DNA from: JAHEKD01 sp965215945
Lineage (GTDB): Bacteria; Pseudomonadota; Gammaproteobacteria; Arenicellales; JAHEKD01
Assembly: GCA_965215945.1 (NCBI GenBank)
Contig: CBDCFC010000014.1
Span: 1 to 64,000, forward strand
Direction of reading: 5' to 3'
Length of the DNA stretch: 64,000 nt
A model generated the notes under the pieces. The model did not search any database, was not told the DNA's origin, and saw only the letters and a list, made by a program, of their open reading frames with translations. Both the position numbers and the translations under genes were made by a program. This document shows positions 36,831 through 45,118 of the stretch, piece by piece (the stretch's first letter is position 1; every line of letters begins with the position of its first letter).

Positions 36831-38102
36831 TTAAACCACAATATTGCGCCATTGTAAAACTTCGATGATTTGTTGTGAAAAATTACCGTTTGTGGTGATT
36901 TGATCTGAATCGAATAACGCATTAGAAGCATTGCTAAAGGACAATTCGGGCGATAACATCTGCCAGCTTGTGGCCAGGGTTTGACCCAGATAATCACGCG
37001 CATCGATTAGCGCTTTTTTAAAGTCATCATGTCGTCCAAGGTAAGCGATGTCAAATTCAGACTGTACCTTTGTTGCCAATTCAGTATCCGTTTCAATGGG
37101 ACCTCGCGACAATTCATCAAGCTCTGGGCTAATAAATCCATGATTAACTAGATTCTCCTGATAGGTTTCCAATAACAAATCGAATAGTGCGCCGGTCATC
37201 GGCAGACTAATGTCATGAATCTGTTTGTAACTAAGTTGATCGCGTGGTGTGCTTGGGTCAGGAACGTCATTCATCTTCATGGGGTTACTGGCCATGCGAA
37301 TCTGACGAGTATTTGACTCTTCTCCTACACGATTTAATTCATTGGTGACATATAAGTTTCCACGCGTGTCCTCTAATAACCGATCAATGACTGAGTTAAA
37401 GTGCAAGACCGAAATGATTGCCACCATATCACTTGCGGCTTCGTGATAGGCGAAGTAACTTGTATTGGCAGCTTCGTTAATTGGCATACCGATTTCCGAG
37501 TAAAGTATGGCGTGGCCAAACTCATGAGCCAGTACATCAAAATTCAGATTAAGCGGAAATTTTCGTCCATCATCGTCTTTTCGATAACCTGTTTCGATAA
37601 AGCCATAGCCGCAATGAGCATTGTTCCAGTCTAGCCAGGGAATGATTTCCAAGAACGGGTAGTCCTGCGCAAAAGCCCATTCGATGCGATGTCCCAGGTA
37701 GCATTCCCAGATATCCATGACAAAACGTAGCGTACCGTAAATATGTGCCGCCTCGAATTGATGAGTACCGACCTCTAAGTGATCAAAGTGTCCGTCCGAA
37801 GCTGGCATTGCAGGAGGATTTGATGGACCCTGGTATGGCGGCATATTCGGGAATTCATAAGGTTCTTTGTCAATGGCATCGACCACATACATGCGGTCGT
37901 CAGATGGGCCGGGGCCAATCATCTCGGGCGGCTTGGATATCCACACTATTTCCGGTGTTTCAAACCCTTCAAGCAAGGGTGTCTGCGGAAACAGCCGGAA
38001 GCGGGTGCCAGTGCTTCTAAAATCAAGCTTGAGTGAACTCAACTCACTACATGGGCATGACTGATATTGATAGTTATGTCGATGTGGTGCGTGGCTTTCC
38101 AT
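36831..38102 (-). CDS. HExxH (gluzincin-type) metalloprotease
   Basis: 423 residues, cytoplasmic by lack of signal peptide. The zinc site is LAHEFGHAILY (His193, Glu194, His197) with the third ligand Glu221 in YFAYHEAASDMVAI, the thermolysin/fungalysin-like arrangement. Residues 1-20 contain two His-rich and CPC motifs. AAG-G-ATGG gives a modest Shine-Dalgarno. Located between tfuA and the SRAV-repeat protein on the same strand; processing of that protein is a reasonable but unproven role. The ATG lies 20 bp downstream of a duplicated scrap of tfuA. Confidence 0.8.
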   Translation of the reverse strand: MESHAPHRHNYQYQSCPCSELSSLKLDFRSTGTRFRLFPQTPLLEGFETPEIVWISKPPEMIGPGPSDDRMYVVDAIDKEPYEFPNMPPYQGPSNPPAMPASDGHFDHLEVGTHQFEAAHIYGTLRFVMDIWECYLGHRIEWAFAQDYPFLEIIPWLDWNNAHCGYGFIETGYRKDDDGRKFPLNLNFDVLAHEFGHAILYSEIGMPINEAANTSYFAYHEAASDMVAIISVLHFNSVIDRLLEDTRGNLYVTNELNRVGEESNTRQIRMASNPMKMNDVPDPSTPRDQLSYKQIHDISLPMTGALFDLLLETYQENLVNHGFISPELDELSRGPIETDTELATKVQSEFDIAYLGRHDDFKKALIDARDYLGQTLATSWQMLSPELSFSNASNALFDSDQITTNGNFSQQIIEVLQWRNIVV

Positions 38103-38121
38103 CCTTTTGTAATTCTTGTTG

Positions 38122-38154
38122 GTAATAATATTCCTTTAAAATCATAGCATAAAA
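38122..38154 (-). repeat. 33-bp direct repeat, copy 1 (tfuA 3' scrap)
   Basis: Identical over 33 bp to 38680-38712, which lies inside tfuA and encodes FYAMILKEYY. Read on from copy 1 in the same frame, the sequence continues YYQQELQKDGKPRTTST and stops inside the metalloprotease gene, so this is probably the original tfuA 3' end. Confidence 0.88.
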
Positions 38155-38193
38155 CAAGCTGGATTCAGGGAATTGACTAGATATTAATCGCTA

Positions 38194-38487
38194 TCATGCA
38201 GCTCTGGATTTAACTTGTATAGACACTTTTTTGCCTGTTTTTTCTAGCAGAGTGACCAGCATATCTATACTGAATCGATCAATTTTACCTCGAATGAGAT
38301 CGCTGATTCGTGATTGATGCACGTTTAGTATTTTTGCTACTTCACTTTGGGTTAGATTGCTTTGTTTGATCCAGTTTTCAAGCTCCATCATTAATTGTGA
38401 ACGTAATTTCAAATTCATGGCTTCATCTGGCTTGAAGCCTAAATCGCTAAAGACATTGCCACCTGATTTAATAATTTTTTCAGTCAT
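38194..38487 (-). CDS. HigA-like HTH antitoxin
   Basis: 97 residues with an XRE helix-turn-helix (LTQSEVAKILNVHQSRISDLIRG) of the HTH_37 type paired with phage-derived Gp49-like HigB toxins. It starts ATG at 38487, overlapping the stop of a toxin remnant, the normal HigB-HigA order. Frame is intact although the toxin is not, so it may survive as a solitary regulator. It lies between the two copies of a 33-bp repeat and so arrived as an insertion. Confidence 0.85.
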   Translation of the reverse strand: MTEKIIKSGGNVFSDLGFKPDEAMNLKLRSQLMMELENWIKQSNLTQSEVAKILNVHQSRISDLIRGKIDRFSIDMLVTLLEKTGKKVSIQVKSRAA

Positions 38488-38614
38488 TTTGATTCTTGAT
38501 TTGTTTTAACCTTTGCCTGGCGATTTGCAAATCCTTTTTGGACGTTTGCTGTATTTTTTTCGTAAACGCATGTAAAACATATACATCACTGCCAATATTT
38601 GTGGTGTAAATAAG
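38480..38614 (-). pseudogene. HigB-type toxin, C-terminal remnant
   Basis: 44 codons remain, reading TTNIGSDVYVLHAFTKKIQQ then TSKKDLQIARQRLKQIK, the characteristic C-terminus of Gp49-like HigB toxins (DxVYVLHAFxKKTxKTPxxDIxxAxxR). There is a stop just upstream (38615-38617) and tfuA ends 11 bp further on, so the N-terminal two thirds were deleted. The toxin is dead. Confidence 0.82.
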
Positions 38615-38625
38615 TTAATTGCCCT

Positions 38626-39954
38626 TCAGGGATTGTGATTGGTGGGCTTTTGCTCATCATCCGTGATGTTATATTCTAAGTAATAATATTCCTTTAAAAT
38701 CATAGCATAAAAATCATCCATATCGGTAAAGCCAAGCTGTCCGGCATAATGTTCAAGCTGATCAGGCAGGTTAAGTTGCAAGTTTTGGGTGAAATACCAG
38801 TCAGCTAATTGCAATAAATCGAGTTCTGACAATTCATGGGCATCGGGTACTTTAATCTGACTCAATGTACTTTGCTTATGATCAGCCCTTTGTTGTAAAG
38901 CATCCAAGCGACTAGCCATTCTCAGTCTATTTACGAGTATGTGATCACGCTCGCTGGCTGAAAATTGTTCATAGGTGAAATTTTTGGATCTTTGTTGCCA
39001 GTCAACTTTAAATTGTTGATCAAGTTCATTAGGTTGTTGGTGAAAATTGGATAAATCGTCATGTCGGTAGGTCTGTGCTTCGAATTCGGATGTAAATATT
39101 AAATTCGCAGCTTCATCCATCTGGCGAAAATATTCTTCTCCCTTAAGCCGCAACTCATCCAGGGCAACATGTTCAAGGCGGTGTGATTGATCAATTTCAT
39201 TGACAGCCGATTGCCATTGCGAAGTGTGCTGGAAAGGAGTCGCAGACGTTTCTCTAAGATCTTTTTTCTGGCTTAGGCCGTGTTGCTGGATTAAATTCAA
39301 CAGGTTTATGGCATCTTCTTTTTTTTGATCAATTTGATTTTCTACAATCCAGGTTCGCAATGATTGAATTTGTTCGGTTGCAATATCCTGCTGCTTGGCG
39401 GCTGCAAGCAGGTTTTCATAAGTTCGATCCGGATAGAATTCGTTTTTAGCAATATTTATGAATTTGGTTCGGGTCTGCAGGTCAATAACATTTTGCTGGT
39501 GAGCTTTAGCCAATGTGGCACGAATGTTAACCATCGCATCAGATAAGGCTTTATAGCCAAGTTCGGGCGGGCCAAGAACAACAGCGACTTCATCATCATC
39601 TTCAAAGGCTTCATCGACATAAGGTAGCATCACGCCTTGTTGAAAAGCCTCAAATATTTTGCCACAGCCAATCATGCCTAGCGGTTCAAGCTCGGCTGCA
39701 CGTAAAGCTCCCATGCTGGCTGCACCGTAAACTTTTACACCTTGATTTATCGCCCACAGAATTTCCTTGTGCCAGACTGCGGGTACTTGATTAAAGTAAC
39801 CGTCAATAACACCGATTATTTTGGGTTGATAGAGTTCTGTTATGCGATAAACATCGCCATATTTGACTGGTGGTAGATAAGTTGCATCGAGATGTTGTTT
39901 CGCCTCGTCAACCGTAATCGTTGGGCCGATGAAAATGAAAGTATCGTTGTTCAT
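38626..39954 (-). CDS. tfuA: TfuA-like protein
   Basis: 442 residues. The N-terminal ~200 are the TfuA core: FIFIGPTITVDEAKQ, YLPPVKYGDVYRI, IIGVIDGYFNQVPAVWHKEI, GVKVYGAASMGALRAAEL and EAFEDDDEVAVVLGPPELGY. TfuA proteins work with YcaO enzymes in thioamide-type backbone modification (established for McrA thioglycine and thioviridamide-like peptides, where TfuA is thought to supply sulfide). The C-terminal 240 residues are helical and charged. Its last ~30 codons carry copy 2 of a 33-bp repeat, so the present C-terminus (LEYNITDDEQ...) is probably secondary. Separated from ycaO by a GIY-YIG insert. Confidence 0.9.
   Translation of the reverse strand: MNNDTFIFIGPTITVDEAKQHLDATYLPPVKYGDVYRITELYQPKIIGVIDGYFNQVPAVWHKEILWAINQGVKVYGAASMGALRAAELEPLGMIGCGKIFEAFQQGVMLPYVDEAFEDDDEVAVVLGPPELGYKALSDAMVNIRATLAKAHQQNVIDLQTRTKFINIAKNEFYPDRTYENLLAAAKQQDIATEQIQSLRTWIVENQIDQKKEDAINLLNLIQQHGLSQKKDLRETSATPFQHTSQWQSAVNEIDQSHRLEHVALDELRLKGEEYFRQMDEAANLIFTSEFEAQTYRHDDLSNFHQQPNELDQQFKVDWQQRSKNFTYEQFSASERDHILVNRLRMASRLDALQQRADHKQSTLSQIKVPDAHELSELDLLQLADWYFTQNLQLNLPDQLEHYAGQLGFTDMDDFYAMILKEYYYLEYNITDDEQKPTNHNP
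38680..38712 (-). repeat. 33-bp direct repeat, copy 2 (inside tfuA)
   Basis: Within the tfuA coding sequence; identical to 38122-38154, 558 bp away. The two copies bracket the HigBA-type module. Confidence 0.88.
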
Positions 39955-39986
39955 TCGGCTTACAAATTAATTATGTTTGATTCTGG

Positions 39987-40057
39987 ATTGCGGCCTTCGC
40001 CGCAATGACGAGGAACATATATACATTATCGCTCGTCATACTGGCGCAGGCCAGTAT
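39987..40057. repeat. Two dispersed palindromes downstream of the GIY-YIG gene
   Basis: ATTGCGGC-CTTC-GCCGCAAT followed by GAC (39987-40009) and ATACTGGC-GCAG-GCCAGTAT (40038-40057), both perfect 8-bp stems with 4-nt loops. The second ends 6 bp before the end of the GIY-YIG gene. Confidence 0.85.
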
Positions 40058-40062
40058 CCAGC

Positions 40063-40353
40063 CTAAACTATATATTGATATAAATCCTTCCAGCTTGGAT
40101 TTGATTTTTCTATTAATTTTAATTTCCATTGACGCTTCCAGTTTTTTAGAGCTTTCTCTTTTGTGCAGGCTAATTCCATAGTTGCATGTAATTCATACCA
40201 TACCAGTTTGTGTACAGTATATTTTTTAGTGAATCCGGGAGCTAAATTCTCTTTGTGTTCCCAGATGCGTTTCACCAGATTCGAAGTAACACCTATGTAA
40301 AGTGTTCCATTTCTCTTGCTTGCCAGAATATACACACATGGTTGCTTGATCAT
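40063..40353 (-). CDS. GIY-YIG (UPF0213/URI-type) nuclease
   Basis: 96-residue single-domain nuclease: CVYILASKRNGTLYIGVTSN (the GIY-YIG signature as VYI...LYIG), RIWEHKEN (catalytic Arg), FTKKYTVHKLVWYE, then the conserved ACTKEKALKNWKRQWKLKLI with a Glu in the active-site helix. Such short proteins are common next to dispersed palindromes. It splits the ycaO-tfuA pair and is flanked by palindromes on both sides, suggesting insertion. Confidence 0.9.
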   Translation of the reverse strand: MIKQPCVYILASKRNGTLYIGVTSNLVKRIWEHKENLAPGFTKKYTVHKLVWYELHATMELACTKEKALKNWKRQWKLKLIEKSNPSWKDLYQYIV

Positions 40354-40425
40354 CCTTGATTCTCATTTTGTTTAGTTACATTATCATACTGCAATTCTTC
40401 AGATTTTGTTTGAAACAGATACTGG

Positions 40426-40447
40426 ATTGCTTCGCTACGCTCGCAAT
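40426..40447. repeat. Dispersed palindrome upstream of the GIY-YIG gene
   Basis: GGATTGC...GCAATGAC type element with GATTGC and GCAAT arms around TTCGCTACGCTC. Same family as 39987-40009. Confidence 0.8.
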
Positions 40448-40484
40448 GACGGTATTGATTTTTGATTAGTGACAGAATTTAAAA

Positions 40485-41711
40485 TTACTGGTGAACATCA
40501 AACGGTAAATTCATTAATGTCTTGGCTCTTGGACCAGGGACATAACTACTGTGCCAGTGGCCGTAAGCACCCTCAAGCCCGGGGATGATGACTTTGACAA
40601 CCGATAAACCGAATTCAGATTTACTTAAATCGATTGAGATAATCTGGTTAATGCCAACTTGAGTGAGTTGATCTATACAAAGTTGCAAATCGTCTTCCAT
40701 GTCTGAATTATCAAAACTATCAGCTTGATCCCATTTTTTAACGGGTTGATGTTTTTCAAGCTGTTGCGAGCCTTGAATGCGGCGTTTTTGCCGTTGTCTT
40801 GGTAGATATTCTGACCAACCGACATCATCGCGGCTGCCGGCAATATAAGTGGCCCTTGCCTGAGCCGCTTCCGTTAATGCCCGGGATAGGGCGATCTCTT
40901 TATTGGCATGGGTGCCGGCGCCGAATTCAGGGTCTGCCCAGTCCTTTTCATCACCCATAGCCAGACATAGATAACTCGGTAAACCAACGTCGCTGGTCAT
41001 GTCCCAGATTTTGACTTCGATATCTGCATTTGCGAATTGCTTTAGCAACCAAAGGCAGTTGGTATCTTCGATAGAATTAGTGTCAAGACCGGTATTCATC
41101 TGGCTTCGAACAGGCTGTTGATTCCATAATGCTTCGGCATCGCGTTCAACGACTTCATAAATAGCATGGCAAGTGGCTTCATTGAGGGTATTCCCTGATG
41201 CCAGGCCATTGGTATTGGCCGCAAAATAGCCGGAACCATTGATGTAGGGCAGGGTGTAATCTGTGCTTACCATTTCGAACGGCACCCACCGTGGCTGCTT
41301 ATCAATCAGATTCATACCCTTGATCCAGAAAATTGGCGTCTCGGGGTGTAATTGTTGCTGGCTGGCCTTCGGTAATTTCTCGGTATCAGCCAGTGGGATT
41401 TGATCTTGTAAATCATGGATGCTGCCGAATCGTAAATCATGGGTAATTCGCTCGGCATGAAATGTCTCAACTGATTCCATAATGGCTGATGCCTTGGCCG
41501 CATCGTTTTCAAAGCCTTTGCCCTGAGACACAGAAATTGAGCGAGATTGTGGTCGAAATGAGGTATAAACTGGAATGCCAACTCGATCAAGCCCGGTTAC
41601 GTTAGCAACACGGGTAATCCCCATCCGGCTTAATAGAGGTTGAACCCTTTTTAACGTATCAGTGGGAGTCAGCGTTCGATGAGTGCCTAGTTTGTATGCT
41701 TTTGATTCCAC
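40485..41711 (-). CDS. YcaO-domain cyclodehydratase/thioamidase
   Basis: 408 residues. YcaO enzymes phosphorylate peptide backbone amides with ATP to build azolines, amidines or thioamides. ATP/Mg ligands are visible as SAIMESVETFHAER, ATCHAIYEVVERDAEALW and SRALTEAAQARATYIAG. The C-terminus (VPGPRAKTLMNLPFDVHQ) has the Pro-rich tail region seen in YcaOs of the TfuA-associated branch. Start is GTG at 41711. The first gene of a minus-strand series with tfuA, metalloprotease and SRAV-repeat protein, divergent from a penicillin-binding protein gene. Confidence 0.92.
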   Translation of the reverse strand: MESKAYKLGTHRTLTPTDTLKRVQPLLSRMGITRVANVTGLDRVGIPVYTSFRPQSRSISVSQGKGFENDAAKASAIMESVETFHAERITHDLRFGSIHDLQDQIPLADTEKLPKASQQQLHPETPIFWIKGMNLIDKQPRWVPFEMVSTDYTLPYINGSGYFAANTNGLASGNTLNEATCHAIYEVVERDAEALWNQQPVRSQMNTGLDTNSIEDTNCLWLLKQFANADIEVKIWDMTSDVGLPSYLCLAMGDEKDWADPEFGAGTHANKEIALSRALTEAAQARATYIAGSRDDVGWSEYLPRQRQKRRIQGSQQLEKHQPVKKWDQADSFDNSDMEDDLQLCIDQLTQVGINQIISIDLSKSEFGLSVVKVIIPGLEGAYGHWHSSYVPGPRAKTLMNLPFDVHQ

Positions 41712-41851
41712 AATTCGTTACACTTTCTTACTTTGTTCGGTTTCGTCAAACTTGTTAAGCGACTAAAATACCATCATTTAGAAGTTCAGTGTAATCTTAA
41801 CTGAGCTTTAAAGCCGATTAATGGGAAACCGATTTATAACTTGATAGCCAA

Positions 41852-43300
41852 GTGACTGAGATAGAATCACAAGAAAATAATAATGATTTGCCGAAGCTGG
41901 CGGCGCATAGAATCAGTCGTAGCAAGAATGTTCGTCTGACCGCGCCCAGGCGTAGAACAACTCATCGGCGCAAGCGTCGAAAGAACAGTTCACCAGGGAA
42001 AATGGTGGCTTTATTCGCCTTGTTATTTGCCGGTTTGATTATAGTTAAAGTTTTATTGTTTCCCGGACAAATCATACGACCTGAAATTAGCCAGGTTAGC
42101 GATGATGACGATCAAAATATTTATCAAACACTGGCGACAAAGGTAAAACCCAGAGCTTTAGTGCTCAAACCAGAGGATTTTGCTTCAAGTTTATTATTTG
42201 CAGCCGGACAGAATGATTTTCCCACTCGTCTGGATGTTGAAGTACAAGGCTATGAGTTCCCACTGCAACTTGAATATACCTTAAACCAGAGTTTGCAAAC
42301 TGCTTTATCTGATTGGCTGGATCGTTATGATCCTGACTTCGCAGTTGCCGTAGCCGTGGACCCAGATACGGGACGGATTCTGGCATTAACGACACATGTT
42401 AGTGATGGTACGCCTTTGGGTAACCTGGCCATGTCATCAGCCTTTCCGGCCGCATCGGTGTTTAAAATTGTAACCGCCGCGGCTGCCATGGATATGGGCA
42501 AGCTCGACCCGCAATCGGTGATTCCGTTTAACGGCAAATCGTCATCGCTTTACAAGCAAAATGTGTTTGAACATAAAAATACCAAGTGGACCCGTAAACC
42601 GACCCTGAGTGAGGCTTTTGCCAAGTCGATTAATACTGTCTTTGGTCGCATTGGTCTTTACACGGTCGGCCCACAACAACTAAGCCATTACGCCGACCGG
42701 TTTTATTTTAACTCTCATATTAATACTGATATTCAGATCGATCCGAGTCAGACTTATATTCCTGTCGGCGGTGATGACTGGGCGGTGGTTGAAGCAGCGT
42801 CCGGTTATACCAACAAAGTGACGTTAAGCCCGTTACATGGCGCGGCACTGGCAGCCAGCATGATTAATGGTGGCAAACTCATGCGCCCGTACATGGTTGG
42901 GCGTGCTTACGACGAAAAAGGCCGCTTAGTCTACAAGGGAGAACCTGAGCAATTGACTCTGGCAATCACCCCACAAACAGCACAAAACATGCAGAAATTA
43001 ATGGCTAAAACGGTTTCAATCGGCACAGCACGTCGTTCATTTCGTGATTTTTTTAAAGGTCAATATGCAGATATTGAGGTGGGCGGTAAAACCGGCACCC
43101 TAACGGGCGGCAATCTAAAGGGATTAAATGACTGGTTTGTTGGATACGCGTATAACGATCAGCAAAAACTGGCTTATGCTGTCTTGAACATTAATTTGGA
43201 CAAGTGGAAAGTAAAATCGCATTATTTATCTAGGTTAATGATCGAACATTATTTTGATACAAGTGCTAATGTTGAAATGACCGCAAGCTTATTCGAATAA
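41852..43300 (+). CDS. Penicillin-binding protein transpeptidase
   Basis: 482 residues (GTG start). A basic cytoplasmic N-terminus (RRRTTHRRKRRKNSS), one membrane anchor (MVALFALLFAGLIIVKVLLF), then a transpeptidase domain with the three active-site motifs SVFK, SIN (AFAKSINTVFG) and KTG (GGKTGTLTGG). It lacks a clear PBP dimerisation domain and is shorter than PBP2 or PBP3, so it is a small class B-like D,D-transpeptidase. It probably shares a transcript with thyA, 13 bp downstream. Confidence 0.9.
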   Translation: MTEIESQENNNDLPKLAAHRISRSKNVRLTAPRRRTTHRRKRRKNSSPGKMVALFALLFAGLIIVKVLLFPGQIIRPEISQVSDDDDQNIYQTLATKVKPRALVLKPEDFASSLLFAAGQNDFPTRLDVEVQGYEFPLQLEYTLNQSLQTALSDWLDRYDPDFAVAVAVDPDTGRILALTTHVSDGTPLGNLAMSSAFPAASVFKIVTAAAAMDMGKLDPQSVIPFNGKSSSLYKQNVFEHKNTKWTRKPTLSEAFAKSINTVFGRIGLYTVGPQQLSHYADRFYFNSHINTDIQIDPSQTYIPVGGDDWAVVEAASGYTNKVTLSPLHGAALAASMINGGKLMRPYMVGRAYDEKGRLVYKGEPEQLTLAITPQTAQNMQKLMAKTVSIGTARRSFRDFFKGQYADIEVGGKTGTLTGGNLKGLNDWFVGYAYNDQQKLAYAVLNINLDKWKVKSHYLSRLMIEHYFDTSANVEMTASLFE

Positions 43301-43313
43301 TCAAGGAACAAAA

Positions 43314-44192
43314 GTGCAACAATATTTAGACACTGTTCGGGAAGTGCTTGAAAAAGGTACACGTAAAGAAAATCGTACCGGAGTTGATACATTATCAACA
43401 TTTAATATTAATTACGAAATTGATTTGCGGCAAGGATTTCCGTTATTGACCACCAAGGAAATTTCCTGGAAGAACATCGTCGTTGAAAACCTGTGGTTTT
43501 TATCAGGTGATACCCATATCGGCTTGCTGAAAGAACATAACTGCAAATTTTGGGATCCGTGGGCCGATGAAGATGGTAAAGTGCCGAGTGCCTATGGCAA
43601 TTTCTGGCGCCACTATCCGGTACACCAAGAGGGTCGAGCTGAATTCAACGACCAGGTCGCTTATGCGCTGGATACGCTGAAAAACAGTCCGATGAGCCGC
43701 CGCATGGTGGTGTTGGCCTGGGCCCCCGGTAATGCCCAGACCAGCGAGTTACCTCCATGTCACGCGATGTGGGTGCTAAATGTACAAAACGATGAGCAAG
43801 GTGATCCTTTACTGAATTTGCACCTGACCCAGCGTAGCTGTGATGTGGCACTGGGAGTGCCGTACAACATAGCCGGATACGCTTTTTTACTTGAACTATT
43901 TGCACACTTAAGTGGCATTAAAGCCGGAATTTTTGCGCATACATTAATTGATGCACACATTTATACTGCAAAGGCGGACGGCACAATGGCCGAGTACGAT
44001 CATGTTCCGGGTTTAAAACAGCAGTTGACACGTGAAACACGTTCTTTGCCTGAGCTGACCATCGATTCATCCATCACCAGTTTGGATGATATAACACCGC
44101 TACTCGAGGCTGAAACCGAGGAATTGTTAGAAAAATTCAAACTCGAGGGCTATAACCCGCATCCGTTTATTCCGTTTAAGGTTGCGGTTTGA
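43314..44192 (+). CDS. thyA: Thymidylate synthase
   Basis: 292 residues (GTG start); makes dTMP from dUMP with methylene-tetrahydrofolate. It has the active-site Cys in LPPCHAMW, dUMP-binding QRSCDVALGVPYNIAGYA and folate-site HTLIDAHIY. Start motif ENRTGVDTLSTFN is typical. folA follows after a repeat element. Confidence 0.97.
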   Translation: MQQYLDTVREVLEKGTRKENRTGVDTLSTFNINYEIDLRQGFPLLTTKEISWKNIVVENLWFLSGDTHIGLLKEHNCKFWDPWADEDGKVPSAYGNFWRHYPVHQEGRAEFNDQVAYALDTLKNSPMSRRMVVLAWAPGNAQTSELPPCHAMWVLNVQNDEQGDPLLNLHLTQRSCDVALGVPYNIAGYAFLLELFAHLSGIKAGIFAHTLIDAHIYTAKADGTMAEYDHVPGLKQQLTRETRSLPELTIDSSITSLDDITPLLEAETEELLEKFKLEGYNPHPFIPFKVAV

Positions 44193-44253
44193 ACAGACTT
44201 TTAGCAGTTATTTTTTCAAGAACTGAAGTAAAGTGGCGAGCGAGATGGCTTGT

Positions 44254-44325
44254 CCCGTGCTTGTCACGGGATCTCCTCGGACTTGCTCCTCATTTTCTAA
44301 TGGAGACCCCGGCACAAGGCCGGGG
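44254..44325. repeat. Composite two-hairpin repeat between thyA and folA
   Basis: CCCGTG/CACGGG (44254-44270), then GATCTCC...GGAGACC, then CCCCGGC-ACAAG-GCCGGGG (44307-44325). Same architecture as 49474-49541. A 61-codon frame through it is not considered a gene. Confidence 0.82.
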
Positions 44326-44407
44326 AATGTTCTTTCATTTTACGGAAGGAGTTAGAAAGAAGAGTGTCGAATGATTGAATTAAATAACAATATGGCAGGT
44401 ATGTTGA

Positions 44408-44902
44408 GTGCAGCCCAGGAATAAAACAGTCACCGCCATTGTCGCCATGACAAAAGACAGAGTTATTGGTAAAGATGGCGATATACCCTGGCATTATTCG
44501 GAAGATTTGAAACGCTTTAAACGTAAAACCATTGATTCAACAATCATTATGGGCCGTAAGACCTGGGAGTCCATCGGCTCAAAGCCATTGCCGCGGCGCC
44601 GAAACATCGTTATTTCCAGCAGAAAATTGAAAGATGTGGAGTGTTGTAGCTCAATTGAAAGTGCGCTAGAGAATGTCGAAGATAAGGTTTGGATTATTGG
44701 TGGTGGACAGATTTATCAGGCATCACTTGATTATTGTGATGCAGTCGATATCACCTGGATTCCTGAAACTATCGAGGGTGAGGGGATAGTCAAGTTTCCA
44801 GAGCTTGATCATTCTCAATGGCAAGCCGGAGAAGTTGTCGTCAACGAATTCGACGATCGTCTGCATCATCAATTATTCAGCCGGATTGCTACAGATAGCT
44901 GA
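44408..44902 (+). CDS. folA: Dihydrofolate reductase
   Basis: 164 residues (GTG start). VTAIVAMTKDRVIGKDGDIPWHYSEDLKRFK contains the substrate-site (Asp27-equivalent in DIPW...DLKRFK), TIIMGRKTWESIGSKPLP the NADPH site, and WIIGGGQIYQ the conserved GG. Regenerates tetrahydrofolate used up by ThyA. Confidence 0.96.
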   Translation: MQPRNKTVTAIVAMTKDRVIGKDGDIPWHYSEDLKRFKRKTIDSTIIMGRKTWESIGSKPLPRRRNIVISSRKLKDVECCSSIESALENVEDKVWIIGGGQIYQASLDYCDAVDITWIPETIEGEGIVKFPELDHSQWQAGEVVVNEFDDRLHHQLFSRIATDS

Positions 44903-44942
44903 TTGAGTCTCAATTATATTCGTTATACCGGCGAAGCCGTGC

Positions 44943-45063
44943 CCCGGATACTGTATCAAGTACAGCACAGGCTTTAATCCGGGGATCCGCTATCTCCTTG
45001 AGTAAATTGCTATTTCGAATAAAGCCCGAACAGCGATGAAGAGATCCTGAATTAAATTCAGGA
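44943..45063. repeat. Dispersed palindromes after folA
   Basis: CCCCGGAT...ATCCGGGG (44943-44984) with an inner CTGTA/TACAG stem, and ATCCTGAAT/AATTCAGGAT (45044-45063) followed by GAC and a further AGCCGGGATGAC. No gene lies in the 216-bp gap. Confidence 0.78.
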
Positions 45064-45118
45064 TGACAGGCTTAGCCGGGATGACAGTGGTAAAAATTCC
45101 GATTCAGGGATCAAAAAA

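Noticed and set aside
44189..44374. 61-codon frame between thyA and folA
   Set aside because: It runs straight through the composite two-hairpin repeat (44254-44325); the peptide is a translated palindrome.
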